From Candidatus Sumerlaeota bacterium (lineage in GTDB: Bacteria > Sumerlaeota > Sumerlaeia > SLMS01), in the NCBI GenBank assembly GCA_007133495.1, contig SLMS01000120.1, positions 1-43,481 on the forward strand: 43,481 nucleotides of DNA. The letters are read 5' to 3'. Both the position numbers and the translations under genes were made by a program. Below, piece by piece: positions 34,640-43,481 of the stretch (positions are counted from its first letter, which is position 1; every line of letters begins with the position of its first letter). The notes beneath the pieces are model-generated. The model made no database searches, was not told the origin of the DNA, and saw only the letters and a list, made by a program, of their open reading frames with translations.

Positions 34640-35740
34640 ATGGGAATCAACTACAAGGCTTTACTCGCAGGGGCGGTGAAGAACCGTGCCTCCGACGTTC
34701 ACATCCTCGAAGGACTGCCCCCCTACCTCAGAATCAACGGCGATCTGAAGAAGATCGAAGCCCCCCCCGTTTCCCATGACGACATGCGCAACCTCGTCCA
34801 GGAGGTCATGCCCGAGCACCTCAAGAGCGACCTCGAAGCGAACTACCACGTGGACTTCTCCTACGAGATCCCAGACGTGGCCCGCTTCCGTGTCGTGCTT
34901 TTCTTCCAGGGGGGGCGGCTCGCGCTGGCCTTCCGCGCCATCCCCATCGAAATCCCCACCCTCGATGACCTGTACATGGACCCGGTGGTGCCCAGCATCG
35001 CCGAGGAACACCGCGGCCTCGTCCTGGTGACCGGCGTCACCGGCTGCGGCAAGTCCACCACCCTGGCCTCCATGATCAACCACATTAACAAACTCCAGGC
35101 ACGGCGGGTCATCACCATCGAGGACCCGATCGAATTCCGGTACGACACCATGCGCTCGGTCATCTCCCAGCGCGAAGTCGGCACAGATGTGGGCTCCTTC
35201 GCCGACGCGTTGCGGGCCGCTCTCCGTGCCGACCCGAACGTGATCCTGGTCGGCGAGATGCGCGACGTGGAGACCATCCGCATCGCCATCAAGGCCACGG
35301 AAACCGGCCACCTTGTTTTCTCCACGCTCCACACCCGTGGCGCCGTACATACCATCCAGCGTATCCTCGGCAATTTCGAACAGAACGAGCACGAGATGCT
35401 GCGCGATCAGCTCTCCTTCAACATGCTCGCCTCGATGACCCAGCGCCTCGTCAAAACCGCCGACGGCAAGGGCCGGCGTGCCGCCATCGAGATCATGTAC
35501 AACAACGGCGTGGTCGCCAAGCTCCTGCGCGAAAACCGCATCTCCGATATCCACGGCGTGCTGATGAGCCGCGAGGATGGAATGCGGACCATGGACCAGG
35601 CCCTCGCTGACCTGGTGCGTGCCAAGATCGTCAGCGTCGAGGAAGCTCGCTACCACTGCAACGACTTCTACGCCCTGAAGCGCTACATCGCGGGCATCGC
35701 CTCCTCCGGCGACAAAGGCGCCATCATCGGCGGCGCCTGA
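34640..35740 (+). CDS. pilT: Type IV pilus retraction ATPase (PilT/PilU family)
   Basis: 366 aa; NRASDVHILEGLPPYLRINGDL, LVTGVTGCGKSTTLASMI, ITIEDPIEFR, ALRADPNVILVGEMRDVETI, ATETGHLVFSTLHT. Confidence 0.95.
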   Translation: MGINYKALLAGAVKNRASDVHILEGLPPYLRINGDLKKIEAPPVSHDDMRNLVQEVMPEHLKSDLEANYHVDFSYEIPDVARFRVVLFFQGGRLALAFRAIPIEIPTLDDLYMDPVVPSIAEEHRGLVLVTGVTGCGKSTTLASMINHINKLQARRVITIEDPIEFRYDTMRSVISQREVGTDVGSFADALRAALRADPNVILVGEMRDVETIRIAIKATETGHLVFSTLHTRGAVHTIQRILGNFEQNEHEMLRDQLSFNMLASMTQRLVKTADGKGRRAAIEIMYNNGVVAKLLRENRISDIHGVLMSREDGMRTMDQALADLVRAKIVSVEEARYHCNDFYALKRYIAGIASSGDKGAIIGGA

Positions 35741-35792
35741 AACGCCGGAGCACCGGCCCAGAAAGCCTCAATCCCAACTGGAGGACCCCACG

Positions 35793-36944
35793 TTGAGCCA
35801 CTCCAGCCAGCACCCACTCGGCCTGGACCCTGCGGATTTCCCCGCAAGGGACCACCTGATCTACCTCAATCACGCCGGCACGTCGCCCATCAGCGGGCCC
35901 GCCGCGTCCGCAATGAAGCAATTCGCAGAGGAGTGCGCCAACCACGGCGCCGCCGCCTACGCGGGCTGGACCGCAGGCGCCCGGGCCACCCGCAGCTCCG
36001 CCGCCCGTCTCCTCGGCGCCGCGCCCGAGGAGGTCGCCTTCACCAAGTCCACCACCCAGGGCCTGAACCTCGTCGCCCTTGGGCTGGACTGGAATCCCGG
36101 CGATGTCATTGTGGCGGAAGAACTGACCTTTCCCGCCAACTGGCACCCCTGGAAGATGGCCGAAAACCGGGGCGCCACCCTGGCCGTCTGGCCGGAGCGA
36201 AACTTTCGCTACGAGCTGGAGGACCTTGAGGCGCTGCTCAAGAAGGGCAACGTCCGCATGGTCGCCGCCACCTCCGCCAACTTCGCCACCGGCTTCCGTC
36301 AGGACATGGAGGCTGTCGGCAAGCTCTGCCGCGAGTACGGCGCCCTGCACTGCGTGGACGGCATCCAGACGCTCGGCGTCCACCCCATCGACGTGAAGCG
36401 CTGCAACATCGACTTCCTCTCCGCCGACAGCCACAAGTGGCTACTCGGCCCCGAGGGGAGCGCCATCTTCTACGTCGCGCGCGACCGCGTTCCCCTCTTC
36501 CGCGAGGACCTGATCGGCTGGATGGGGCGCCAGCGTTACTGGGAGTTCGAAAAGCTCGACCTGCCGCCGGACCCCACCGCACGCCGCTTCGAGGAAGGGA
36601 GCCCCAACATCGCCGGCATCCTCTCCATGGGAGCCTCCCTGGACCTGATCCAGAATACCGGCGTGGAGAGCATCTTCCCGCACAACCGCACCCTCTGCCG
36701 CCGGCTGGAGGGACACCTCGAGCGCAACGGCTGGGAGATCGTCACCCCGCGGGAGGACGCCTCCGCCGCCTCGATCGTCAGCGCCCGCAAGGAAGGCGCC
36801 GACCCGGCAGCCGTGGCCAAACAGCTCTGGGAAAGATGCAAGGGCTGGTGCGTGGCACGGCGCGGCTTCCTGCGCCTCTCGCCCCACTTCTACCAGACGG
36901 TGGAGGACATGGACCGCGTGGGGGAGGCGCTCGAAGGACTCTGA
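35793..36944 (+). CDS. Aminotransferase class V / cysteine desulfurase-like protein
   Basis: 383 aa, TTG start behind GGAGG; YLNHAGTSPIS, VDGIQTLGVHPIDVKRCNIDFLSADSHKWLLGPEGSAIFY (PLP Lys). Confidence 0.92.
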   Translation: MSHSSQHPLGLDPADFPARDHLIYLNHAGTSPISGPAASAMKQFAEECANHGAAAYAGWTAGARATRSSAARLLGAAPEEVAFTKSTTQGLNLVALGLDWNPGDVIVAEELTFPANWHPWKMAENRGATLAVWPERNFRYELEDLEALLKKGNVRMVAATSANFATGFRQDMEAVGKLCREYGALHCVDGIQTLGVHPIDVKRCNIDFLSADSHKWLLGPEGSAIFYVARDRVPLFREDLIGWMGRQRYWEFEKLDLPPDPTARRFEEGSPNIAGILSMGASLDLIQNTGVESIFPHNRTLCRRLEGHLERNGWEIVTPREDASAASIVSARKEGADPAAVAKQLWERCKGWCVARRGFLRLSPHFYQTVEDMDRVGEALEGL

Positions 36945-36978
36945 GCGCTCCATCACACCCTCGTACATACATATAGAC

Positions 36979-37010
36979 GAGAGGCCCGCCGGTTTCCCGG
37001 CGGGCCTCTC
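36979..37010 (+). terminator. Strong hairpin downstream of the aminotransferase gene
   Basis: GAGAGGCCCGCCGG-TTTC-CCGGCGGGCCTCTC, perfect 14-bp stem; no T-tract on + strand. Confidence 0.7.
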
Positions 37011-37125
37011 CGCCCCCCGAAGGGGCTTGGCTGGTCCTGGTTCGTGCCGGCGGTGATGCCGGCTGGTGCCGGACAGGGCGCCCCGCACGCCCCGGTCCGT
37101 GGTTGCCTCAATCAGTCGTCAATCA

Positions 37126-38712
37126 TCACGGCCACTGGCGGATGTACTCCAGTATGATTGCCTCGAACTCGTCGAGAATCTCGGCTTCAGCCTCATCCTC
37201 GGCTTCTTTGCAGACTACCGCATGGGCGATCACGTAGATATCGCCTTCGAGACCATCGACCGTGACGGACTCACCGGTGTTGCCGTATTGTCCGGGAGCC
37301 ACCGTGTCCCTGCCCCGCGGGTTCTTGGGTAGCGGGGCGTCTCCGATGTACACATGTGTCGCCGCAAGCTCGTACTCGGCGTCCACCCAGAAGGTCACCG
37401 TGGCCACACCGTCTTCGTAGTCAACGGTGACAGATCCGGCGAGTTCGCCCCTCGACAGGTCACACCTGCCAGCGGCAGCCCAAATGTCCAACGTGTAGCT
37501 TCCTTCCTCGATCGGGCCAACTGTCCAGCCCCAATTGCCGAAGCCGAGTTCGGTGAAGCAGGTGCTCTCCAGTTCCTCGCCACCATGGGCATAGGCCGTC
37601 TCACAGGTCCGCTCCGGGTCCGGGTCATCACCAGGCGGTTCGGTCGGATCATCACCATCACCAGGCGGATCGGTTCCCGGGTCATCAGATTCGAATCCGC
37701 AGACCACCGCATGCGCGATGATGTAGATTTCGCCATCCAGACCCTCGATGAAGTACACGTCGTCCTGGCCCGGCGGATCGAGTTCGTTCTGGTACGGATA
37801 CTGCCCGGGGGCGACGGTAGGATTGCCCTGGCGGTCCACCGGCAGGGGGTCGTTCCCCACGTAAAGGTGCGTTTCGGTCAGCTCATACGGATCGTCGAGA
37901 AGATAGACGACCGTTGCGGCACCGTCGGAGTAGAGCACGTGCAGCGCCCCGACGTAGGTCCCCTTGGTGAGGTCGCACTGGCCAGCGCCCGCGTACAGGT
38001 CGAACTCGTAGCCACCTTCGTCGAGCGGGCCGATCGTCCACCCCCAGCGCTTTGCAGTCAGCTCATCGATATCAAGGAAGCAGGTGCTGTCGTCCTCGCC
38101 GCCATGGGCGAAGGCCGTCTCGCAGGCGTACTCGGGCTCGTCCTCTTCTTCAGGGACGCAGACGGGGCCGAGGATGCAGGCGTAACCGGGATCCACGCTG
38201 CCCGCCTTCGTTACAGCATCCACCCAGCCGGTGCCGAGTGTGTAACCCTCCGTGAGGACGGAAGTGTCGAAGGTGATCGTGTACGTGTGGCATTCACGGT
38301 CGTCGAAGTACTCGTCGAGATCGTCGAACTTGACGCCGAAGAACCCGGTGCTTCCGTCCGTACCGACCTTGAGGATTGCGGGTTCACCGTCCACGGTGCC
38401 CCCGACGACGAGGTCTTCAAGATCAATCCCCTCCAGCAGGCAGTCAATCTGCAGCAAATCGATGCTCCAGTGGCTGAGGGCTGGGTTCTCCGGGCCGCCC
38501 TCTTGGGAGACCTGACAAACTTCGTAGGAAAAGGTGACAAGGTCACCGTCGGCCGTAATCCCATTGAATTCAATGGTGAACAATCCGTTGTCGGTGAGGG
38601 CGGGATTGTCGCATGCCCCCGGCTCGGGCCCATTCTCGGCAGTTGCAAGTTGCGGCGACAGGTGAAGGAATAACGCTACAGCGATCAGAAACAGCAGGCT
38701 ATACTTTGGCAT
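37126..38712 (-). CDS. Secreted protein with two tandem ~150-aa CETA(F/Y)AHGG domains
   Basis: 528 aa; signal peptide MPKYSLLFLIAVALFLHLSPQLATA; two copies of CETAxAHGGE...CF...WGWT(I/V)GP..EG.Y..D..A.AG.CDL..G....; P/D/G-rich linker. Confidence 0.82.
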   Translation of the reverse strand: MPKYSLLFLIAVALFLHLSPQLATAENGPEPGACDNPALTDNGLFTIEFNGITADGDLVTFSYEVCQVSQEGGPENPALSHWSIDLLQIDCLLEGIDLEDLVVGGTVDGEPAILKVGTDGSTGFFGVKFDDLDEYFDDRECHTYTITFDTSVLTEGYTLGTGWVDAVTKAGSVDPGYACILGPVCVPEEEDEPEYACETAFAHGGEDDSTCFLDIDELTAKRWGWTIGPLDEGGYEFDLYAGAGQCDLTKGTYVGALHVLYSDGAATVVYLLDDPYELTETHLYVGNDPLPVDRQGNPTVAPGQYPYQNELDPPGQDDVYFIEGLDGEIYIIAHAVVCGFESDDPGTDPPGDGDDPTEPPGDDPDPERTCETAYAHGGEELESTCFTELGFGNWGWTVGPIEEGSYTLDIWAAAGRCDLSRGELAGSVTVDYEDGVATVTFWVDAEYELAATHVYIGDAPLPKNPRGRDTVAPGQYGNTGESVTVDGLEGDIYVIAHAVVCKEAEDEAEAEILDEFEAIILEYIRQWP

Positions 38713-39120
38713 TTTACGGCACCCCCTTTCAGGGTTTCGTTTGGGTCAGGGTGTGCTCTTCCATCTCCGGCGCGGGAGTGGACTCCCGGTGCGCCGGCGG
38801 ACCGGATTAGGGATGGGAGCGGGGGCCCCATCAGCTAGCTGGAGTTGGTCTTTTTCCTCGCTATTTCCAAATCCTGAGTCTGTTATGAAAGCCTTACATT
38901 CCACCCTTCATACTACGAGCTCTCCCACCGCGCCCAAGGGCGCAAGCGAAATCTGCGCGGTTTCAATAAAAATGGAGAAGCACCCCCCATTTATCACGGC
39001 CAGCCCCGAGGGGGCTTCTTCCGCCAAGGGTCCAGACGTGCTGCGCAAGCCCATCAAAAGCCCGCCGGTCCTACCCGGCGCGCGGCTCCTCCTCTCCAGC
39101 CCTCCAGCTCATCAGCGGCG

Positions 39121-41313
39121 CTACTCTGATCCTCCTTCTGGAATGCGCGAGGCAATGTAGTCCGGCTCCACCCGTTCGACCGGGTACTCGAAGACCTCGA
39201 TGATGACCGGCATGCCGGGGGGCGGCTCCGAGCGCCTCAGCGAATCGTCCCATCGGTAATCGCGCTGGGGCGGGTTGTAGTAGCCCTGCTCTGTATTGAA
39301 ACTGTGCCAGTAGCGCGGGCCTGCCCGGTTGTGCAGCACGGCCACCTGGCTGGGGAACAAGACGATGATCGACCCCTCGAAGGTGTGGCGTCTGCCGCTC
39401 CAGTTCTCAAGGTAACGGATCACGTTATGGGCGCCGCCGCTTTGGTGGCGATACTGCAGGGGGTTGTTGGGGTTTTCGACCGAGGGCGCGTTTCCCATCA
39501 GCAGGATGGCGTTGGTGGTGGTATTGTCGGCGCGGACGGCGGCATGCCGGCCATCGGTCTGGTTGTTTGCCTCCCAGTTGTACGCACCCTGATTCCACCA
39601 TTGGCGGTGGTTGCCGATGTTGGTGTCCCAGCGGTTGCCCATGTCGCGCGTGTGGCCTTGGGCGATGTGATGCCCGTCGTCCGTGGCGGTCAGTACGCCA
39701 CTGTCGTTGAGGTCAACGGTGGCAAGCTCCTGCTTGTAGGCCGTGACCGTGATGGCGTCGCCGCCAAGGACCGCCGTGACAGGTTGCTGGGTATTGAAGT
39801 CGCCGGTGACGTACATCGGCCGGTCCGTATAGAACGCGAAGCCGTTGCCGGCGTTCCGGGGCAGGCGCTGGGCGTTGTGCAGGCGCACCGCCGGCATGTA
39901 GTTGTTCCGTCCCGGGTTGCGCCAGCCGGGCGTTATCGTGCGCGGATAGCCCCAGTCGTCGAAAAGCACGTTCCCATCGGAGTCCCGCATCCATTCGGGA
40001 TCGGAGTTTCCTGGTTCGAGCGAGTATTCGTCGTGGATTCCCGGTGTCGTGCTGATATAGACGACGCCTTCCCCGTCCTCGAAGTCCACCGGTGTGAGCT
40101 GCCACAGCCGCCTGACGTCGATGTCTATCGTCTTGACGACGCTGAGCTGCTGGCCGTCGTAGAACTCTCCCACGTCCACGATCTCATCCCTGACCGCAGG
40201 GTCGAGCTCCTGCACGCCGGTGATTTCGCCGCCGGCGTTTTTCTCCGGTATATACATGCGGATGGTTTCCGGCCGGCCGGGGTCGCCGCTGACGATCAGG
40301 TCGGCCATGTATTCGAACTTGGTGGCGCGGAGCGCCGGCACGTCGTCCTCCGTGGCGCGGCGGATCAGCACCTCCGCGCCGGAGCCCGGCGGCAGGGGCG
40401 GTTCGATGGGCGTCACGCCATGCGCCATGTCCCGCACATTGCCGTCCCAGGCATCGAGCGCCGCCTGGAACCAGTTCGGCACCAGGTGAGTCAGCCAGTC
40501 GGCCGTCACTTCCGGATGTGCATCCCCCCGCATGGAGACGAACTGGGGGTTGGGTGTGCTCCGGTCGAGAATTTGCACGTCCCCACTCTGGTTCTCCGAA
40601 GTGAACCGCATGAAGCGCCCGGCTGAGGTCACCCGCTCGTGAAAGTGGATATCTCTCACCGCAGAGAGCTCGATGTCCGTGTTCGAGTGCACCCGTCCGC
40701 GTATATCCATCACCGGGCCGGGGTGCAGTTCGAGGTCCGGGTCGTAGAAGATTGCGAACTGGTACAGAGGGATGTAGTCGATCACTACGCGGCTCTTCGT
40801 CCCGACGCCGGGGAAGCCCATGTTTCGGGCCACGTTGGTGTCCTCGGACACGAGCGAGAGCACCTCGAAGTCCAGCCGAGCGGTGGAGTAACCGAACCAG
40901 TGATCGGCCGGGTCGGTGATCTCTCGATACTGGAAGTCGTTCGGTCCTGCGTCGAGAACGAACGCCAGGGGTGTCCCATCCCCGGCAGTGTGTATCCGGT
41001 ACCCGGGCGGCGGAACGGCCGCGATCTCACGGATTACCGAGGAGAGGTTCTCGATGATACCCCCCGTCTGCTGGGGCGGCCGGCTGCGCGCCACGTGCAG
41101 CACGTTGTTTTGCATCTGAGCCAGCGTTGCCTTCGAGCCGGCCAGCGAGTTGGTCAGTACACGTGCGCGGTGCGTCTGCCGTGTTTCCTGCACGACGCCG
41201 CTCAGCACCGCGCCGATCACGATGGCGGTCACAAGCACCATGACCATCACCAGTACAAGCGCGGTTCCTTTCCCGCGGGGACGCCACCTTATGGAGTGGA
41301 TTCTGTTCTTCAT
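39121..41313 (-). CDS. PilX-like type IV pilus-associated protein
   Basis: 730 aa; N-term RPRGKGTALVLVMVMVLVTAIVIGAVLSGV resembling PilX N-terminal helices; upstream of pilin-like genes. Confidence 0.6.
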   Translation of the reverse strand: MKNRIHSIRWRPRGKGTALVLVMVMVLVTAIVIGAVLSGVVQETRQTHRARVLTNSLAGSKATLAQMQNNVLHVARSRPPQQTGGIIENLSSVIREIAAVPPPGYRIHTAGDGTPLAFVLDAGPNDFQYREITDPADHWFGYSTARLDFEVLSLVSEDTNVARNMGFPGVGTKSRVVIDYIPLYQFAIFYDPDLELHPGPVMDIRGRVHSNTDIELSAVRDIHFHERVTSAGRFMRFTSENQSGDVQILDRSTPNPQFVSMRGDAHPEVTADWLTHLVPNWFQAALDAWDGNVRDMAHGVTPIEPPLPPGSGAEVLIRRATEDDVPALRATKFEYMADLIVSGDPGRPETIRMYIPEKNAGGEITGVQELDPAVRDEIVDVGEFYDGQQLSVVKTIDIDVRRLWQLTPVDFEDGEGVVYISTTPGIHDEYSLEPGNSDPEWMRDSDGNVLFDDWGYPRTITPGWRNPGRNNYMPAVRLHNAQRLPRNAGNGFAFYTDRPMYVTGDFNTQQPVTAVLGGDAITVTAYKQELATVDLNDSGVLTATDDGHHIAQGHTRDMGNRWDTNIGNHRQWWNQGAYNWEANNQTDGRHAAVRADNTTTNAILLMGNAPSVENPNNPLQYRHQSGGAHNVIRYLENWSGRRHTFEGSIIVLFPSQVAVLHNRAGPRYWHSFNTEQGYYNPPQRDYRWDDSLRRSEPPPGMPVIIEVFEYPVERVEPDYIASRIPEGGSE

Positions 41314-41403
41314 TACTGATCTCCCGAGTGCTTTACGGTATCGTCGGGGTCGAGGGCCTGCCGCCGGGATTAGCCCGGCGGCATGATGACAGTTGGCAAC
41401 GTT

Positions 41404-42087
41404 TCAGGAACCTCCCAGTCCGGGAAGGTTGTTCGGGGCCAGGACCGTCCGGATGGTCACGCCTTGGTAACCCTGCCCGGTGAGCCTGTCCCACTGGTCC
41501 TGCGACGGGTTCGTCCGGTCCCCGATCTGGAGCTGCATTTCCACGAAGTTGCGTAGCGAGCCGGCGTCCTCGCTGCGGAAGAACCGGAAGACGGGCTGGT
41601 CTTCGCCGTCCACGATCAGTGGGGAGACCATCTCGAGGATCGTCCGCTCCGATTCTTCCACCACGGTCCCCTCGGGGCCGCGCACCTCGCGCCGCTCGAC
41701 CAGGAAGTTGTTCTGGATCGTATCGGGGTTGTCGTCCTCGTCCAGATAGACAAGGTCCGTCAGCACTGTCAGCAGTTCGTAACGCTGGCCGGAGATATCC
41801 CCGGCATCAGGCACGAAGCGCCCTCTGGTGGCGGCGATGCGGATGTGGTCCTCGTCGATGAAGGTGATCGTGTGGGTCTGTGTCAGTTCAAGGCTGAGCC
41901 GCTGGAGGAACAGGCTCGCCTGCTGCTGGAAACGCTGCTGGGACTGGACGCCCTTGATCGCCCGGGCGTAGCCGGTCATCGCCGGGACCACGAGCACCAC
42001 CAGCAGCAGGGCGATCCCGGTCACCACGAGCATTTCGGTCAGCGACATGCCGCGCCTGAGGGGGGGTGTTACGGGCCGGTTTTTCAA
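41404..42087 (-). CDS. Prepilin-type N-terminal cleavage/methylation protein (minor pilin)
   Basis: RRGMSLTEMLVVTGIALLLVVLVVPAMTGYARA; G|xxxxE prepilin motif. Confidence 0.85.
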   Translation of the reverse strand: MKNRPVTPPLRRGMSLTEMLVVTGIALLLVVLVVPAMTGYARAIKGVQSQQRFQQQASLFLQRLSLELTQTHTITFIDEDHIRIAATRGRFVPDAGDISGQRYELLTVLTDLVYLDEDDNPDTIQNNFLVERREVRGPEGTVVEESERTILEMVSPLIVDGEDQPVFRFFRSEDAGSLRNFVEMQLQIGDRTNPSQDQWDRLTGQGYQGVTIRTVLAPNNLPGLGGS

Positions 42088-42123
42088 GGGTCTTCGTCTC
42101 CTTTCCGGGCGGAGGGCCGGGTG

Positions 42124-42834
42124 TCATTGGCCGAGCGGGATGTACACCGTCCGCTGGATACGCCGGTGGCGCTCTCCGTTCCCCCACTCGATCTCGATGT
42201 CGACTGTTCTGGAGTTGTTGATGGCAAAACGGGAGGTGCTGTCCGGCTGGCGGTCCCATCCCACGTCGGATAGTCCTGTCAAGTCCCCGGTCACGGTGAG
42301 GGTGTCGCCGGTATTGCTGGTGATACGCATGATTTGCCCGGCGCCGCGTCCGCTGGTGATAGTGACGTAGCTTCCCACCCACCGGCCGGGTTGCCATTCG
42401 TTCTGATTGTCAGGTATTTCGGCTTGGAGCGTATTCCCGCCGGCATCCTGGACGCGGCCCCAACCGGTGAACTCGAAGGAGATGCGGAACTCCTCGCCGG
42501 GCCGCCCTTCTTCGGGGTGGGAGCGGACGGTCAAGGGCGCCTCGCGCCGGTGAGCAAAGCGTGCCTCGAACTCCCCGTCCGCAAGGTCGGGAGCCCCAAG
42601 CCTCTGCGGGCGTGCCGCGGCCAGAAGTCCCTGATGGAACTCAAGGACCTGGAGCGCCTCGTAGTGCGTCCGGTTCTCTGCATTCTGATGGAACATGAAC
42701 ACGATGGCGCCCATGAACCCCAGGATGACAAAGGAGGCGATGGCCATGGCGACGACCACTTCCACCAAGGTCGCGCCGTAGCGCCTGTTTCGCCACCTGC
42801 AGGTGGGGCTGCTTTCTGCCCTGCGCACGTTCAT
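42124..42834 (-). CDS. Prepilin-type protein (minor pilin)
   Basis: From MNVRRAESSPT: RRYGATLVEVVVAMAIASFVILGFMGAIVFMFHQNAENR; G|ATLVE motif. Confidence 0.8.
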   Translation of the reverse strand: MNVRRAESSPTCRWRNRRYGATLVEVVVAMAIASFVILGFMGAIVFMFHQNAENRTHYEALQVLEFHQGLLAAARPQRLGAPDLADGEFEARFAHRREAPLTVRSHPEEGRPGEEFRISFEFTGWGRVQDAGGNTLQAEIPDNQNEWQPGRWVGSYVTITSGRGAGQIMRITSNTGDTLTVTGDLTGLSDVGWDRQPDSTSRFAINNSRTVDIEIEWGNGERHRRIQRTVYIPLGQ

Positions 42835-43023
42835 GGGGGATGAGAGGGGGCCGGGAGGGCCTCTGTTCCAGTATCGTGAGGCGTCTCCCTTCTCCCTCCT
42901 CTCTCCTTCCTGTGTCAACCCTGTTTTTTTCGATTTTTTCCAGATACTCAAAATCGGGCGGAAAAGAAGGGAGGGGCAAGGAGAAATGCGCTGCTGGTCC
43001 CGCCCCGGGGGGGGGTAAAAGGA

Positions 43024-43052
43024 GACCGGGTCCCTCTGGGAGGGACCCGGTC
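43024..43052 (-). terminator. Intrinsic terminator reading on the - strand
   Basis: GACCGGGTCCCTC-loop-GAGGGACCCGGTC perfect 13-bp stem; minus strand continues TCCTTTTA. Confidence 0.65.
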
Positions 43053-43481
43053 CAATCGTCTGGTGGCTGTAAGCGAGGGAACTAGGTGGGATAAGGAGAA
43101 ACTGCTTGGAGGGAGACTGTCCCGTTATCGGGAGCGAGGAATGTCTCGGTGGGATAAGCCCGGGGGTTTTACGCCCCGGAGACTCGCCTCGTCTTACAGT
43201 TTGGTCCACCACGACTGAGCAAATCGTTGTGGGCTTTCCGGGTTTTGTTGATCCTCCTTGATCAAGTGCTGTCTGTCCGAACTGACTGGGCACCGGAGTT
43301 TCAGGTTTGGCATCCCGGCCATCCGGGTACGGTTCTCACGTGCTGTGAGAAGCTGTTTCCGTGCCAACTCCTAGTGTCCGGTCAACGTCCAAGAGGGTAG
43401 TCCGGTCCCGTGGGCGAGATCAAGGGCAGAAGCGCGGCCGGGCGGGCGATTTTGACGTGCACGAGAGCGCAGGCGTTGCGC

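Noticed and set aside
34661-35656. 331-aa - strand ORF
   Set aside because: Antisense to pilT; no recognisable domain.
37354-38673. 439-aa + strand ORF
   Set aside because: Antisense to a secreted protein with signal peptide and internal domain repeats.
39304-40626. 440-aa + strand ORF
   Set aside because: Antisense to the PilX-like gene; no domain evidence.
43060-43481. RNase P RNA, tmRNA, cobalamin or c-di-GMP riboswitch, or group II intron end
   Set aside because: Checked by eye for hallmark motifs of each; none found.

Overview
This is a 43.5 kb GC-rich bacterial chromosomal window, mostly densely packed housekeeping and accessory genes. Recognisable genes: lptF/G (C-terminal fragment), purC, tmk, an FHA protein, a metallophosphoesterase, a DUF2851 protein, a 6-phosphofructokinase, a radical SAM/SPASM protein, an HU protein, a PAS histidine kinase, tRNA-Lys(CTT), lspA, tgt, a receiver-HATPase regulator, an M14-like peptidase, a rhodanese, a short larC, pilT, a class V aminotransferase and a cluster of pilin-like genes. 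Most interesting observations: (1) a translationally coupled three-gene cassette at 19776-22940 (- strand): a RecA-fold-like protein with no visible Walker A, a ~91-aa conserved-looking small protein, and a divergent PolB2-like family B DNA polymerase whose motif C reads NVDC instead of DTDS and whose exonuclease motifs look lost. By analogy this resembles the ImuA/ImuB/DnaE2 logic built on a B-family polymerase. (2) An over-represented DNA word GTCTATA/TATAGAC (22 copies by eye), occurring in several reading frames and clustered just after stop codons, with GTCTAC rare. (3) Three large secreted kelch-type proteins sharing a C-terminal degenerate dockerin-like double module. Two of them border a 171-bp duplicated block that also carries a remnant of a membrane-protein gene with an exact 40-codon in-frame deletion. 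(4) A DUF433/DUF5615 toxin-antitoxin module whose toxin seems to have an internal deletion, flanked by 53-bp direct repeats of a lipoprotein gene 3' end. (5) Dispersed-repeat-like intergenic sequences. All family assignments are from reading the translations; no searches were run.
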